A DNA stretch of 27,864 nt from an uncultured Chloroflexota bacterium. GTDB taxonomy: Bacteria > Chloroflexota > Anaerolineae > Caldilineales > Caldilineaceae. The position numbers and the translations under genes are program-made. This document shows positions 17,375 to 26,632 of this stretch, piece by piece. The notes below the pieces were generated by a model. That model saw only the letters and a list, made by a program, of their open reading frames with translations. It searched no databases and was not told the DNA's origin. Location: NCBI GenBank assembly GCA_903858085.1, contig CAIOHJ010000251.1:1-27864 (forward strand). Reading direction: 5' to 3'. The number at the start of each line of letters is the position of its first letter. The first letter of the stretch is position 1.

Positions 17375-18313
17375 GTGACAGCTGCCCGTCGTGCCAATGT
17401 GGAGGATGAAAGGGCCTGTGGGTGGCTGTTGGCATACGCGCCTCGGCGACAGATCCACGTGGACACTGCCGAGCTGAAGAGGGCCTGGGGGGAGGGGTGC
17501 TTCTGGGTCTTGCCGGCGCAGCAGCATGTTTGGGTGGAAGCACTCTCCGCCTTTTTGGTGGTGGACGTTGAGAGAGCTCCGGCGTCGCTGTCGTTGCCCA
17601 GCCGCAGCTTTTTTCGTGCGTTTGCGATGGAGGGTGCGGACGCGCCGGAGGTTGTGCTGCAGCAGCTGCACGACGCTTTTTTTCAGCATGCTCTGCTGGA
17701 GCCGGGGGCACACTGTCTGATTGCCTTCAGCACAGAGCGGTGGTTTGATCGTGCCCTGGAGAGTGTGGGGCTGGTCTGGAGCGAGAAGGTGCTCTATCTG
17801 GAACTGGATCAGCTGTTCAGATACCATTGGGAGAGGGTGCAGCTGGCCGCTGGCTGTACAGTTCAGCCGGCCAGCCCGGGCGACCGCGCTGCGCTGGTCC
17901 AGCTGGACGAGGAGGTTTTCGGCCCCATCTGGCGCTGGTCATCTGCACAGCTGTCAGAGGCAGCCGGGCTGCTGTGGCTGGCCCGTTGTGGCGGTGAGAT
18001 CGTCGGCTATTTCTCATTGGGGTGGTTTGGCGATACAGCGTTTTTGGCCCGGCTGGCGGTGAAGCCGTCCTGGCAGGGGCAGGGGATCGGCAGGGCGCTG
18101 TTGGTGCAAGGGGTGCAGCTGGCGCAACAGGCGGGGATGCGTCGGATGCTGTTGGGGACCCAGGCAAGCAACCTGCGGGCCTTGCAGCTGTACCGCCGCA
18201 CCGGATTTCGCGAGACCGGCCAATGTTCCAACATGTTTGTACGCCATTTTTGGAACGAGACTGCTCCGGTCGTTGCACGCACGCCAGCGACGCCTCCCGC
18301 CACTTCAGCGTGA
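17375..18313 (+). CDS. GNAT family N-acetyltransferase
   Basis: The 312-residue protein has a GNAT domain in its C-terminal half. Motif A 'LARLAVKPSWQGQGIGRALL' (acetyl-CoA pyrophosphate loop QGQGIG) lies near residues 225-244, and motif B 'ALQLYRRTGFRETG' near 268-281. The N-terminal half (to about residue 155) ends in 'WFDRALESVGLVWSEKVLYLEL', which looks like the last strands of a second, decayed GNAT domain. GTG 17375 is chosen because the purine-rich GGGGAGGGAGG stands just upstream. It is the last gene of the polysaccharide run, 15 nt after rmlB. It could acetylate an aminosugar made from the RmlB product, or be an unrelated RimI-like enzyme. The acceptor is unknown. Confidence 0.8.
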   Translation: MTAARRANVEDERACGWLLAYAPRRQIHVDTAELKRAWGEGCFWVLPAQQHVWVEALSAFLVVDVERAPASLSLPSRSFFRAFAMEGADAPEVVLQQLHDAFFQHALLEPGAHCLIAFSTERWFDRALESVGLVWSEKVLYLELDQLFRYHWERVQLAAGCTVQPASPGDRAALVQLDEEVFGPIWRWSSAQLSEAAGLLWLARCGGEIVGYFSLGWFGDTAFLARLAVKPSWQGQGIGRALLVQGVQLAQQAGMRRMLLGTQASNLRALQLYRRTGFRETGQCSNMFVRHFWNETAPVVARTPATPPATSA

Positions 18314-18340
18314 AAATTGTTGGGAGCTGCTTGGCCCTGT

Positions 18341-18368
18341 TTGAACGAGCGCAAAATGGTGGTATGAT
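18341..18368 (+). promoter_or_regulatory. Sigma70-type promoter for the glycine riboswitch-gcvP transcript
   Basis: TTGAAC (18341-18346) and TATGAT (18363-18368) are separated by 16 nt and match five of six consensus bases each. Transcription would start near 18375, about 20 nt before the first riboswitch aptamer. This placement supports the call. Confidence 0.75.
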
Positions 18369-18396
18369 TAGAGTAGACAAACAGGCCGCAAACGTC

Positions 18397-18610
18397 CTGC
18401 GAGAGAGCACTGGCGCCACCAGGCTGGCCAGTCGCCGAAGGTGCAAGCAGCGCTGGCAAGCCACTGCCCCGCTGTGACACTCTCAGGCAGAAGGATCGCA
18501 GCACGCAGGCAACTCTGGAAAGTGCAGCGGGCAATGTCGCTCGTTGCCACCCATGGGGCAAGCTGGTCTTTGCTGGTAGACCGGTCAATCTCTCAGGTCA
18601 ACGACAGGGT
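18397..18610 (+). ncRNA. Tandem (two-aptamer) glycine riboswitch
   Basis: Aptamer 1 spans 18397-18501. Its closing stem CTGCGA/TCGCAG (18397-18402 with 18496-18501) is perfect, GAGAG near 18403 faces CTCTCAGG at 18480-18487, and the conserved CGCCGAAGGTGCAAG is at 18433-18447. Aptamer 2 spans about 18512-18610. Its stem ACTCTG/CAGGGT (one G-T wobble) encloses CACCCATGGGGCAAG at 18548-18562 and ATCTCTCAGGTCAACGACAG at 18588-18607. A linker of about 10 nt joins them. These are hallmarks of the gcvT-type glycine riboswitch, in which two aptamers sense glycine. A terminator lies immediately downstream and gcvP follows. By analogy with known examples, glycine would favour read-through (an ON switch); this is inference. 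Confidence 0.93.
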
Positions 18611-18611
18611 C

Positions 18612-18642
18612 AACGGGCATCTCTTTGGAGTGCCCGTTTTTT
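18612..18642 (+). terminator. Intrinsic terminator of the glycine riboswitch
   Basis: ACGGGCA (18613-18619) pairs with TGCCCGT (18631-18637). The stem continues through CTC/GAG past a one-base bulge at 18620, and T6 follows at 18637-18642. It starts 2 nt after aptamer 2 and lies 48 nt before gcvP, so it is the expression platform. Confidence 0.9.
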
Positions 18643-18690
18643 GTTGTGGCAGCGTCAACCCATTGATTCACTGTACAAGGAGCATCTGCC

Positions 18691-21579
<2,889 letters not shown>

Positions 21580-21605
21580 GCCCTTGTCTTGCCACAAAAG
21601 CCGGT

Positions 21606-21634
21606 TTGTCTGGGGGACCTTCCTTGCATATAAT
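21606..21634 (+). promoter_or_regulatory. Near-consensus promoter for the MttB-family gene
   Basis: TTGTCT (21606-21611) and an exact TATAAT (21629-21634) are 17 nt apart. Transcription would begin near 21641, leaving a 5' untranslated region of about 98 nt before ATG 21739. That leader contains GGCCCGGGCC and ACCTGTCAGGT inverted repeats, but I recognise no riboswitch class in it. Confidence 0.75.
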
Positions 21635-21738
21635 AACAAAAGACATCCACGATGCCAGCCATACCTCCGTCTTCGCTGGCCCGGGCCTGTCCGAGACCTG
21701 TCAGGTGTCAGCCATTCAGATCGAAGGGATTTTTGTTT

Positions 21739-23253
21739 ATGGAAACGACTCTCCGCCGTTCACGCCGTGACCAGCGCCGTGTAGCTGCCTCTGCCGGTCC
21801 AGCCAGCTTTGTCCAGCCGCTGCACCAGCTGCCGGTCTATGATCTGGTCGACGAAGAGCGTGTGGCCCAGATCCACGAACGTTCGATGCAGATTCTGGAG
21901 CAGGCGGGGATTGCGTTCTACGACGCCGAGTCGCTGCAGATTTTGCGCGACCACGGTGCACGGGTGGAGGGGGAGATCGCCTATTTGGATCGCGAGCTGG
22001 TGGCCGAGTTTCTGCGCTTTGTGCCCCGCCAGTTTGTTTTGCAGGCGCGCAACCCGGCCAACAATGTGGTGATCGGCGGCAACCACATGACCTTTCTGCC
22101 GGTTTACGGGCCGCCGTTTGTGCGGGATCAGGCACGTGGCCGGCGCGAGGCCACGCTGGTCGATTTGCAGAATTTTATCAAACTGACGATGATGACCCCC
22201 TACCTGCACCACCAGGGGGGGGTGATCGTCGAGCCGCTGGACCTGCCGTTTCACACCCGGCACATGGACATCCTGTACACCCACATCAAATATGGGGATC
22301 GGGGGTTTATGGGGGCCAGCACCGAAGGCTACACCGCCGCTGATTCGATTGCGATGAGCCGGATTGTTTTTGGCGAGCGAATGCAGCAAGCGGACCCGTG
22401 CATCTTTTGCACGATCAACGTCAGCAGCCCACGGCGGCTGGACGACAAGATGCTTGGCACGATCAAACAGTTTGCCCGTGCAGGGCAGGGGGTCATGATG
22501 ACCCCCTTCATCCTGGCTGGGGCGATGGGGCCGGCTGCGATCGCCGGGACGGTGGCCCAGCTCAACGCCGAGGCACTGGCCGGGATCGTCTTTGTGCAGA
22601 TGGTCAATCGCGGCACCCCGTGTATCTACGGTTCCTTCCTGGCGGCGGTCGATCTGCGTTCGGGCTCCCCGGTCTTCGGCGCACCCGAAAGCCAGCTCTC
22701 CCTCTACTTGAGTGCCCAGATGGCGCGCCACTATGGGCTCCCCTTCCGCAGCGCAGGGATGTATGCCAGTTCCAAGATTACCGACGCCCAGGCGGCCTAC
22801 GAGTCGGTCATGGCAATGTTGCCAGGGGTGATGGCGCGGGTCAACCTCGTGCTGCATGCGGCTGGCTGGCTGGAAAATGGGCTGGTGGCCGGCTACGAGA
22901 AATTCGTGCTCGACTGCGAGGTGATGGGGATGCTGCACACCTACCTTCAAGGGGTGGACTGGTCGGAGGAAGGGTGGGCGATGGAGTCGATCCTGCACGA
23001 GGTGCCGCCGGGCGGCCATCATCTGGGCACCGCGCATACCCTGCGCAACTTTCGCAACGCCTTCTATCGTGCCGAGCTCTTCGACTACCAGGCGGCAGAG
23101 GCCTGGGAGGCTGGGGGGGGCGAAAGCAGCGAAGAACGGGCCGCCCGCAAAGTCAGCCAGCTGCTGCGCGACTATGAGCAGCCGCCGCTCGACCCTGCGG
23201 TCGACGACGAGCTGCAAGCGTACATGGCGCGGCGCAAGCAAGAGCTGGGGTAG
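21739..23253 (+). CDS. Trimethylamine methyltransferase (MttB) superfamily protein, non-pyrrolysine type
   Basis: The 504-residue protein is predicted to be a TIM-barrel corrinoid methyltransferase. Visible family segments are 'AQIHERSMQILEQAGIAFYD', 'NFIKLTMMTPYLHHQGG', 'RHMDILYTHIKYGDRGFMGAST', 'GAMGPAAIAGTVAQLNAEALAGIVF' and 'LHEVPPGGHHLGTAHTLRNFRNAFY'. Family members move a methyl group from a quaternary or tertiary amine (for example glycine betaine in MtgB) to a corrinoid protein. There is no in-frame TAG, so it lacks the pyrrolysine of true trimethylamine MttB. ATG 21739 is chosen because AAGGGA at 21724-21729 lies 9 nt upstream; the in-frame ATG 21652 has no ribosome-binding site and adds a Pro/Arg-rich extension. 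No corrinoid protein gene is adjacent. The substrate is unknown. Confidence 0.88.
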   Translation: METTLRRSRRDQRRVAASAGPASFVQPLHQLPVYDLVDEERVAQIHERSMQILEQAGIAFYDAESLQILRDHGARVEGEIAYLDRELVAEFLRFVPRQFVLQARNPANNVVIGGNHMTFLPVYGPPFVRDQARGRREATLVDLQNFIKLTMMTPYLHHQGGVIVEPLDLPFHTRHMDILYTHIKYGDRGFMGASTEGYTAADSIAMSRIVFGERMQQADPCIFCTINVSSPRRLDDKMLGTIKQFARAGQGVMMTPFILAGAMGPAAIAGTVAQLNAEALAGIVFVQMVNRGTPCIYGSFLAAVDLRSGSPVFGAPESQLSLYLSAQMARHYGLPFRSAGMYASSKITDAQAAYESVMAMLPGVMARVNLVLHAAGWLENGLVAGYEKFVLDCEVMGMLHTYLQGVDWSEEGWAMESILHEVPPGGHHLGTAHTLRNFRNAFYRAELFDYQAAEAWEAGGGESSEERAARKVSQLLRDYEQPPLDPAVDDELQAYMARRKQELG

Positions 23254-23266
23254 AGCCTCTGAATGC

Positions 23267-23302
23267 CCAGGCCAGCGCAGTCGATCGGAAGCGCTGGCCT
23301 GG
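23267..23302 (+). terminator. Strong hairpin after the MttB-family gene
   Basis: CCAGGCCAGCGC (23267-23278) pairs perfectly with GCGCTGGCCTGG (23291-23302), a 12-bp stem with a 12-nt loop, 13 nt after the stop codon. No T-run follows. It may protect the mRNA 3' end or assist factor-dependent termination, and is not a classical intrinsic terminator. Confidence 0.5.
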
Positions 23303-23320
23303 CCCCGTAACCTTACTTAC

Positions 23321-23349
23321 TTGACGCAGTGCAGAATTCCCCCTATAGT
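23321..23349 (+). promoter_or_regulatory. Sigma70-type promoter for the FMN riboswitch operon
   Basis: TTGACG (23321-23326) and TATAGT (23344-23349) are separated by exactly 17 nt, each one base from consensus. Transcription would start near 23356, about 18 nt before the riboswitch P1 stem. Confidence 0.8.
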
Positions 23350-23373
23350 AACAGGCAATTGAATCGTATGCGT

Positions 23374-23553
23374 ACCTTCGGGGCAGGGTGAGGGCGAGAG
23401 CCCAATTCCCGACCGGCGGTGATCAGGTCTGGCGGCTGCTGGACCTGTCAGCCCGCGAGCCAGGCGGCAGCCAGCTGTCGTCGGGCAGGAGTGCGGTGAC
23501 CAGCTTTCGTCTGGGATTCCGACGCCGACGGTAAAGTCCGGATGGAAGAAGGC
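23374..23553 (+). ncRNA. FMN riboswitch (RFN element)
   Basis: P1 is formed by CCTTC (23375-23379) and GAAGG (23548-23552). The conserved 5' core CGGGGCAGGGTGA starts at 23379. AATTCCCGACCGGCGGTGA (23404-23422), GCCCGCGAGCC (23451-23461) and GCCGACGGTAAAGTCCGGATGG (split here as GCCGACGG at 23524-23531 and AAAGTCCGGATGG at 23533-23545) complete the family signature. Two extra hairpins interrupt conserved loops: GGGC-gaga-GCCC at 23392-23403 and CCAG/CTGG at 23500-23514. The optional stem between helices is CAGGTC/GACCTG (23424-23429 with 23442-23447). FMN riboswitches normally switch riboflavin synthesis or uptake genes off when FMN binds. The transporter operon downstream fits that role. Confidence 0.96.
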
Positions 23554-23606
23554 GCCAGCAACGGGCAGGCCAGCAGCGGCAGTGCCCTGTCTGTGCCAAC
23601 CTGTGT

Positions 23607-23640
23607 CCCGGAGTCCAGTTTCTGGCTCCGGGTCTTTGTT
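23607..23640 (+). terminator. Intrinsic terminator 1 of the FMN leader
   Basis: CCCGGAG (23607-23613) pairs with CTCCGGG (23626-23632). The stem is extended by CCAG/CTGG past a one-base bulge, with a TTT loop. A T-rich tail follows (23633-23640, interrupted by C and G). It starts 54 nt after the aptamer and is a good candidate for the ligand-controlled terminator. Confidence 0.75.
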
Positions 23641-23714
23641 GTCCACTGGCAGGCACAGCTGGTGGCTTGCAGGCAATTTGCCTGTCCTGTCGGCCTTGTT
23701 GCGCGCAAACTTCC
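23638..23714 (+). other. Leader segment between two terminators
   Basis: This stretch holds no gene. It contains a small hairpin CAGGC-aattt-GCCTG (23670-23684) and the nearly complementary CCAC/GGTGG (23643-23646 with 23661-23665). It has no AT-rich -10 element, so I see no second promoter. It may contain alternative pairing partners for either terminator, but that could not be worked out by eye. Confidence 0.4.
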
Positions 23715-23748
23715 ACGTCCAAAGGTCGACCGGCCTTTGGACGTTTTT
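23715..23748 (+). terminator. Intrinsic terminator 2 of the FMN leader
   Basis: ACGTCCAAAGG (23715-23725) pairs perfectly with CCTTTGGACGT (23734-23744), with an 8-nt loop. T5 follows at 23744-23748. This is the strongest terminator shape in the window. It sits 8 nt before the first possible ATG of the permease gene and 162 nt after the aptamer. Confidence 0.85.
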
Positions 23749-23783
23749 GGTGGTAGATGGCTCGGAGAGAAGAGGGGGATTCC

Positions 23784-24602
<819 letters not shown>

Positions 24603-24632
24603 ACGGCCGCCGCTCCAGGCTGAAACAAGTTG

Positions 24633-24677
24633 CACGTAGGCGTGCGGGGACAAACCAGCTGTGGGCACGCCTACGTG
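24633..24677 (+). repeat. 13-bp inverted repeat between ribX and ribY
   Basis: CACGTAGGCGTGC (24633-24645) is perfectly complementary to GCACGCCTACGTG (24665-24677), with a 19-nt loop. No T-run follows, so it is not an intrinsic terminator. In the mRNA it would form a stable intercistronic hairpin that could protect the ribY message from 3'-5' decay or mark a processing point. Confidence 0.75.
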
Positions 24678-24715
24678 TGCACGGCACAACCCTTGTGAAG
24701 AGAGGAACGAAAAAG

Positions 24716-25726
24716 ATGCGTTTGGCGGGCAAGGTCGCAGGGCTGCTGGTGATGCTGGCCATGGTGGCAGGGTGTACAGGGCTTCCTGTGCCAGCGACAG
24801 GGGGGGAGAATTCAGGGGAGCTGACCCCGGTCGAGCTGGGGTTGGGATTTATCCCCAATGTGCAGTTCGCCCCGTTTTATGTCGGGATTGAACAGGGGTT
24901 TTTCCGTGAGGAGGGGATCGACCTGTCGCTCAGCTACGGCTACGAGAACGACTACCTCAAGCTGGTCGGGGTAGGGGAAACCCAGTTTATGGTTGGGAGC
25001 GGGGACCAGGTGGTTCTGGGTCGGGCGCAGGGCTTGCCAGTCACCTATGTCTTCAACTGGTATACACGCTTCCCGGTCGTGGTTTTTGCCAAGGCAGACC
25101 GTGCCATCACGACCCCGGCGGATCTGGCTGGCAAAAAGATCGGGATTCCCGGCGCGTTTGGTGCCAGCTACGTGGCGCTGCGTGGGATCCTGGAAGCGGC
25201 CGGGCTGGACGAGCAGGCGATCCAGCTGGAGAGTATCGGCTTTACCCAGGCAGCGGCGGTCCTCGAAGACAAAGTAGAGGCTGCGGTCGACTATGCGGTC
25301 AACGGGCCGGTGGTGCTTTCGATGGCGGGGACGGCGGTCAGTGTGATCGGGCTCGACGACTACCTGGTGGTGCCGGCCAATGGGCTGGTCACCAACGAAC
25401 GCACGATTGCCGAGCAGCCGCAGCTGGTGGCGGCAATGGCGCGGGCACTCCAGCGGTCGATCGCCTTCACGCTGGCCAACCCGGACGAGGCATTTGCGAA
25501 CGCGCTGGCGGCGGTGCCGGAGGCAGGGGGGGAAAACGAGGCGACCAGCCGGGCGGTCTTTGATGCGTCGCTGCCCTACTGGACACCCCAGCCGGGCAAG
25601 CCGATCGGGGAGAGTGCAGCCGTGGACTGGCAGGCGGCGGCCGAATTGATGGAGCGCATCGGGCTGGTCGACCGTCTGGTGCCAGCGGAGGAGCTCTTCA
25701 CCAACCAGTTTGTGCCGGGCGAATAG
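24716..25726 (+). CDS. ribY: Substrate-binding lipoprotein, NMT1/THI5-like, predicted riboflavin-binding (RibY-like)
   Basis: The 336-residue secreted lipoprotein has a signal peptide 'MRLAGKVAGLLVMLAMVAGC' with lipobox 'MVAGC' and acylated Cys20. The mature part begins with 'PVELGLGFIPNVQFAPFYVGIEQGFFREEGIDLSL', characteristic of NMT1/THI5-like binding proteins (pyrimidine, riboflavin or sulfonate ligands). 'FMVGSGDQVVLGRAQGLPV' and 'DLAGKKIGIPGAFGASYVALRGILEAAGLD' follow. ATG 24716 is preceded by AGAGGA (24701-24706). The same frame is open far upstream by chance, but the signal peptide fixes this start. The next gene begins 7 nt after the stop. Ligand assignment to riboflavin rests on the FMN riboswitch (inference). 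Confidence 0.87.
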   Translation: MRLAGKVAGLLVMLAMVAGCTGLPVPATGGENSGELTPVELGLGFIPNVQFAPFYVGIEQGFFREEGIDLSLSYGYENDYLKLVGVGETQFMVGSGDQVVLGRAQGLPVTYVFNWYTRFPVVVFAKADRAITTPADLAGKKIGIPGAFGASYVALRGILEAAGLDEQAIQLESIGFTQAAAVLEDKVEAAVDYAVNGPVVLSMAGTAVSVIGLDDYLVVPANGLVTNERTIAEQPQLVAAMARALQRSIAFTLANPDEAFANALAAVPEAGGENEATSRAVFDASLPYWTPQPGKPIGESAAVDWQAAAELMERIGLVDRLVPAEELFTNQFVPGE

Positions 25727-25733
25727 GCGTTTC

Positions 25734-26531
25734 ATGACCCCACCCATCTTTGTGGCGGACAGCATCTCCAAAAAATTTGTCGACGGCCGTCCCCTTCAGG
25801 CGCTGCTGCCGGTCAGCTTTCAAATAGAGGCTGGGGAAATCGTCTGTCTGGTTGGGGCCAGCGGCAGCGGCAAAAGCACGCTGCTGCGGATCATGGGTGG
25901 GTTGATGGCATCCGATGGGGGGGCGATGTGGTTTGCCGGCCAGCCCCATCGGGCGCCCAACCCGGCGATTGGGTTTGTCTTTCAGAAGACCAACCTGATG
26001 CCCTGGCGGACTGTTCTACAAAACATTTTGCTGCCAATCGAGGTTCAGCAAAAAAAGGTGAAGAGTGTCGACCAGGATCGGGCAAGAGCGTTGTTGGGTG
26101 CGATGGGGCTGGACGGTTTTGAGGAGGCCTACCCGCGCCAGCTTTCTGGGGGGATGAACCAGCGTGTGGTGCTGGCGCGCACCCTGCTTCAGCAGCCGCG
26201 GTTGTTGTTGATGGACGAGCCTTTTGGCCAGCTGGACGCCTTGACGCGCGAGCGGCTCAACCTGGAGCTGCTGCGGCTGCAGGCAGCCGAGCGCATGACG
26301 ATCTTCATGGTCACGCACAGCATTACCGAGGCGGTGTTGTTGGCGGACCGCATCTTTGTGCTCAGCGAGCGGCCGGGTCGCCTGGCTGAGCCGGTTGTGG
26401 TCGGGTTGCCCCGTCCGCGCACGTTGGCGATGATCAACACCCCGGCCTTTGGTGCGGTTGCGCTGCGCATCCGGGCCCTGATCGGGGAGCATGGCGAGCG
26501 AGAAGCGGAGCCCACACGGTCTGGTTTTTGA
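25734..26531 (+). CDS. ABC transporter ATP-binding protein of the predicted riboflavin importer
   Basis: The 265-residue ATPase belongs to the SsuB/TauB/ThiZ class. Walker A 'GASGSGKS' is at residues 41-48, Q-loop 'VFQKTNLMPWRTV' has the 'PW' typical of this class, signature is 'LSGGMNQRVVLARTL', Walker B is 'LLLMDEPFGQLD', and H-loop is 'VTHSITEAVLLADRI'. ATG 25734 is 7 nt after the ribY stop; an in-frame start at 25710 lies inside ribY. It completes a permease/binding-protein/ATPase operon under the FMN riboswitch. The stop codon sits inside a terminator-like hairpin. Confidence 0.92.
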   Translation: MTPPIFVADSISKKFVDGRPLQALLPVSFQIEAGEIVCLVGASGSGKSTLLRIMGGLMASDGGAMWFAGQPHRAPNPAIGFVFQKTNLMPWRTVLQNILLPIEVQQKKVKSVDQDRARALLGAMGLDGFEEAYPRQLSGGMNQRVVLARTLLQQPRLLLMDEPFGQLDALTRERLNLELLRLQAAERMTIFMVTHSITEAVLLADRIFVLSERPGRLAEPVVVGLPRPRTLAMINTPAFGAVALRIRALIGEHGEREAEPTRSGF

Positions 26532-26543
26532 CACCAGACCTTT
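26518..26543 (+). terminator. Weak terminator-like hairpin at the end of the riboflavin-transport operon
   Basis: GGTCTGG (26518-26524) pairs with CCAGACC (26534-26540), with a 9-nt loop, and TTT follows. The hairpin overlaps the ATPase stop codon (26529-26531). The tail is short, so termination is probably partial. Confidence 0.5.
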
Positions 26544-26556
26544 CGCGTGCTATTTG
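26528..26556 (+). promoter_or_regulatory. Possible promoter for glnS
   Basis: A perfect TTGACA (26528-26533) is followed after 17 nt by TATTTG (26551-26556), a poor -10. The -35 lies in the loop and arm of the preceding terminator-like hairpin. A small inverted repeat, GCTAT-ttgt-ATAGC (26549-26562), covers the -10. The call rests mainly on the perfect -35 and the position 77 nt before the synthetase start. Confidence 0.4.
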
Positions 26557-26632
26557 TATAGCTTGGGCACCTCGAAAAGAATGGCTGCTGGGGCAGCGAC
26601 ATCCAGAGACAGACAAAGTGGGACAACGGGGT

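Noticed and set aside
21652..21738. Upstream ATG for the MttB-family gene
   Set aside because: It has no ribosome-binding site, is only about 11 nt from the predicted transcript start, and adds an unconserved-looking Pro/Arg-rich extension.
21739..23253. Pyrrolysine-dependent trimethylamine methyltransferase
   Set aside because: The frame has no internal TAG, and no pyl genes are in the window. It belongs to the non-pyrrolysine branch.
23267..23302. Classical intrinsic terminator after the MttB-family gene
   Set aside because: The stem is strong but no T-run follows, so it was kept only as a hairpin with lower confidence.
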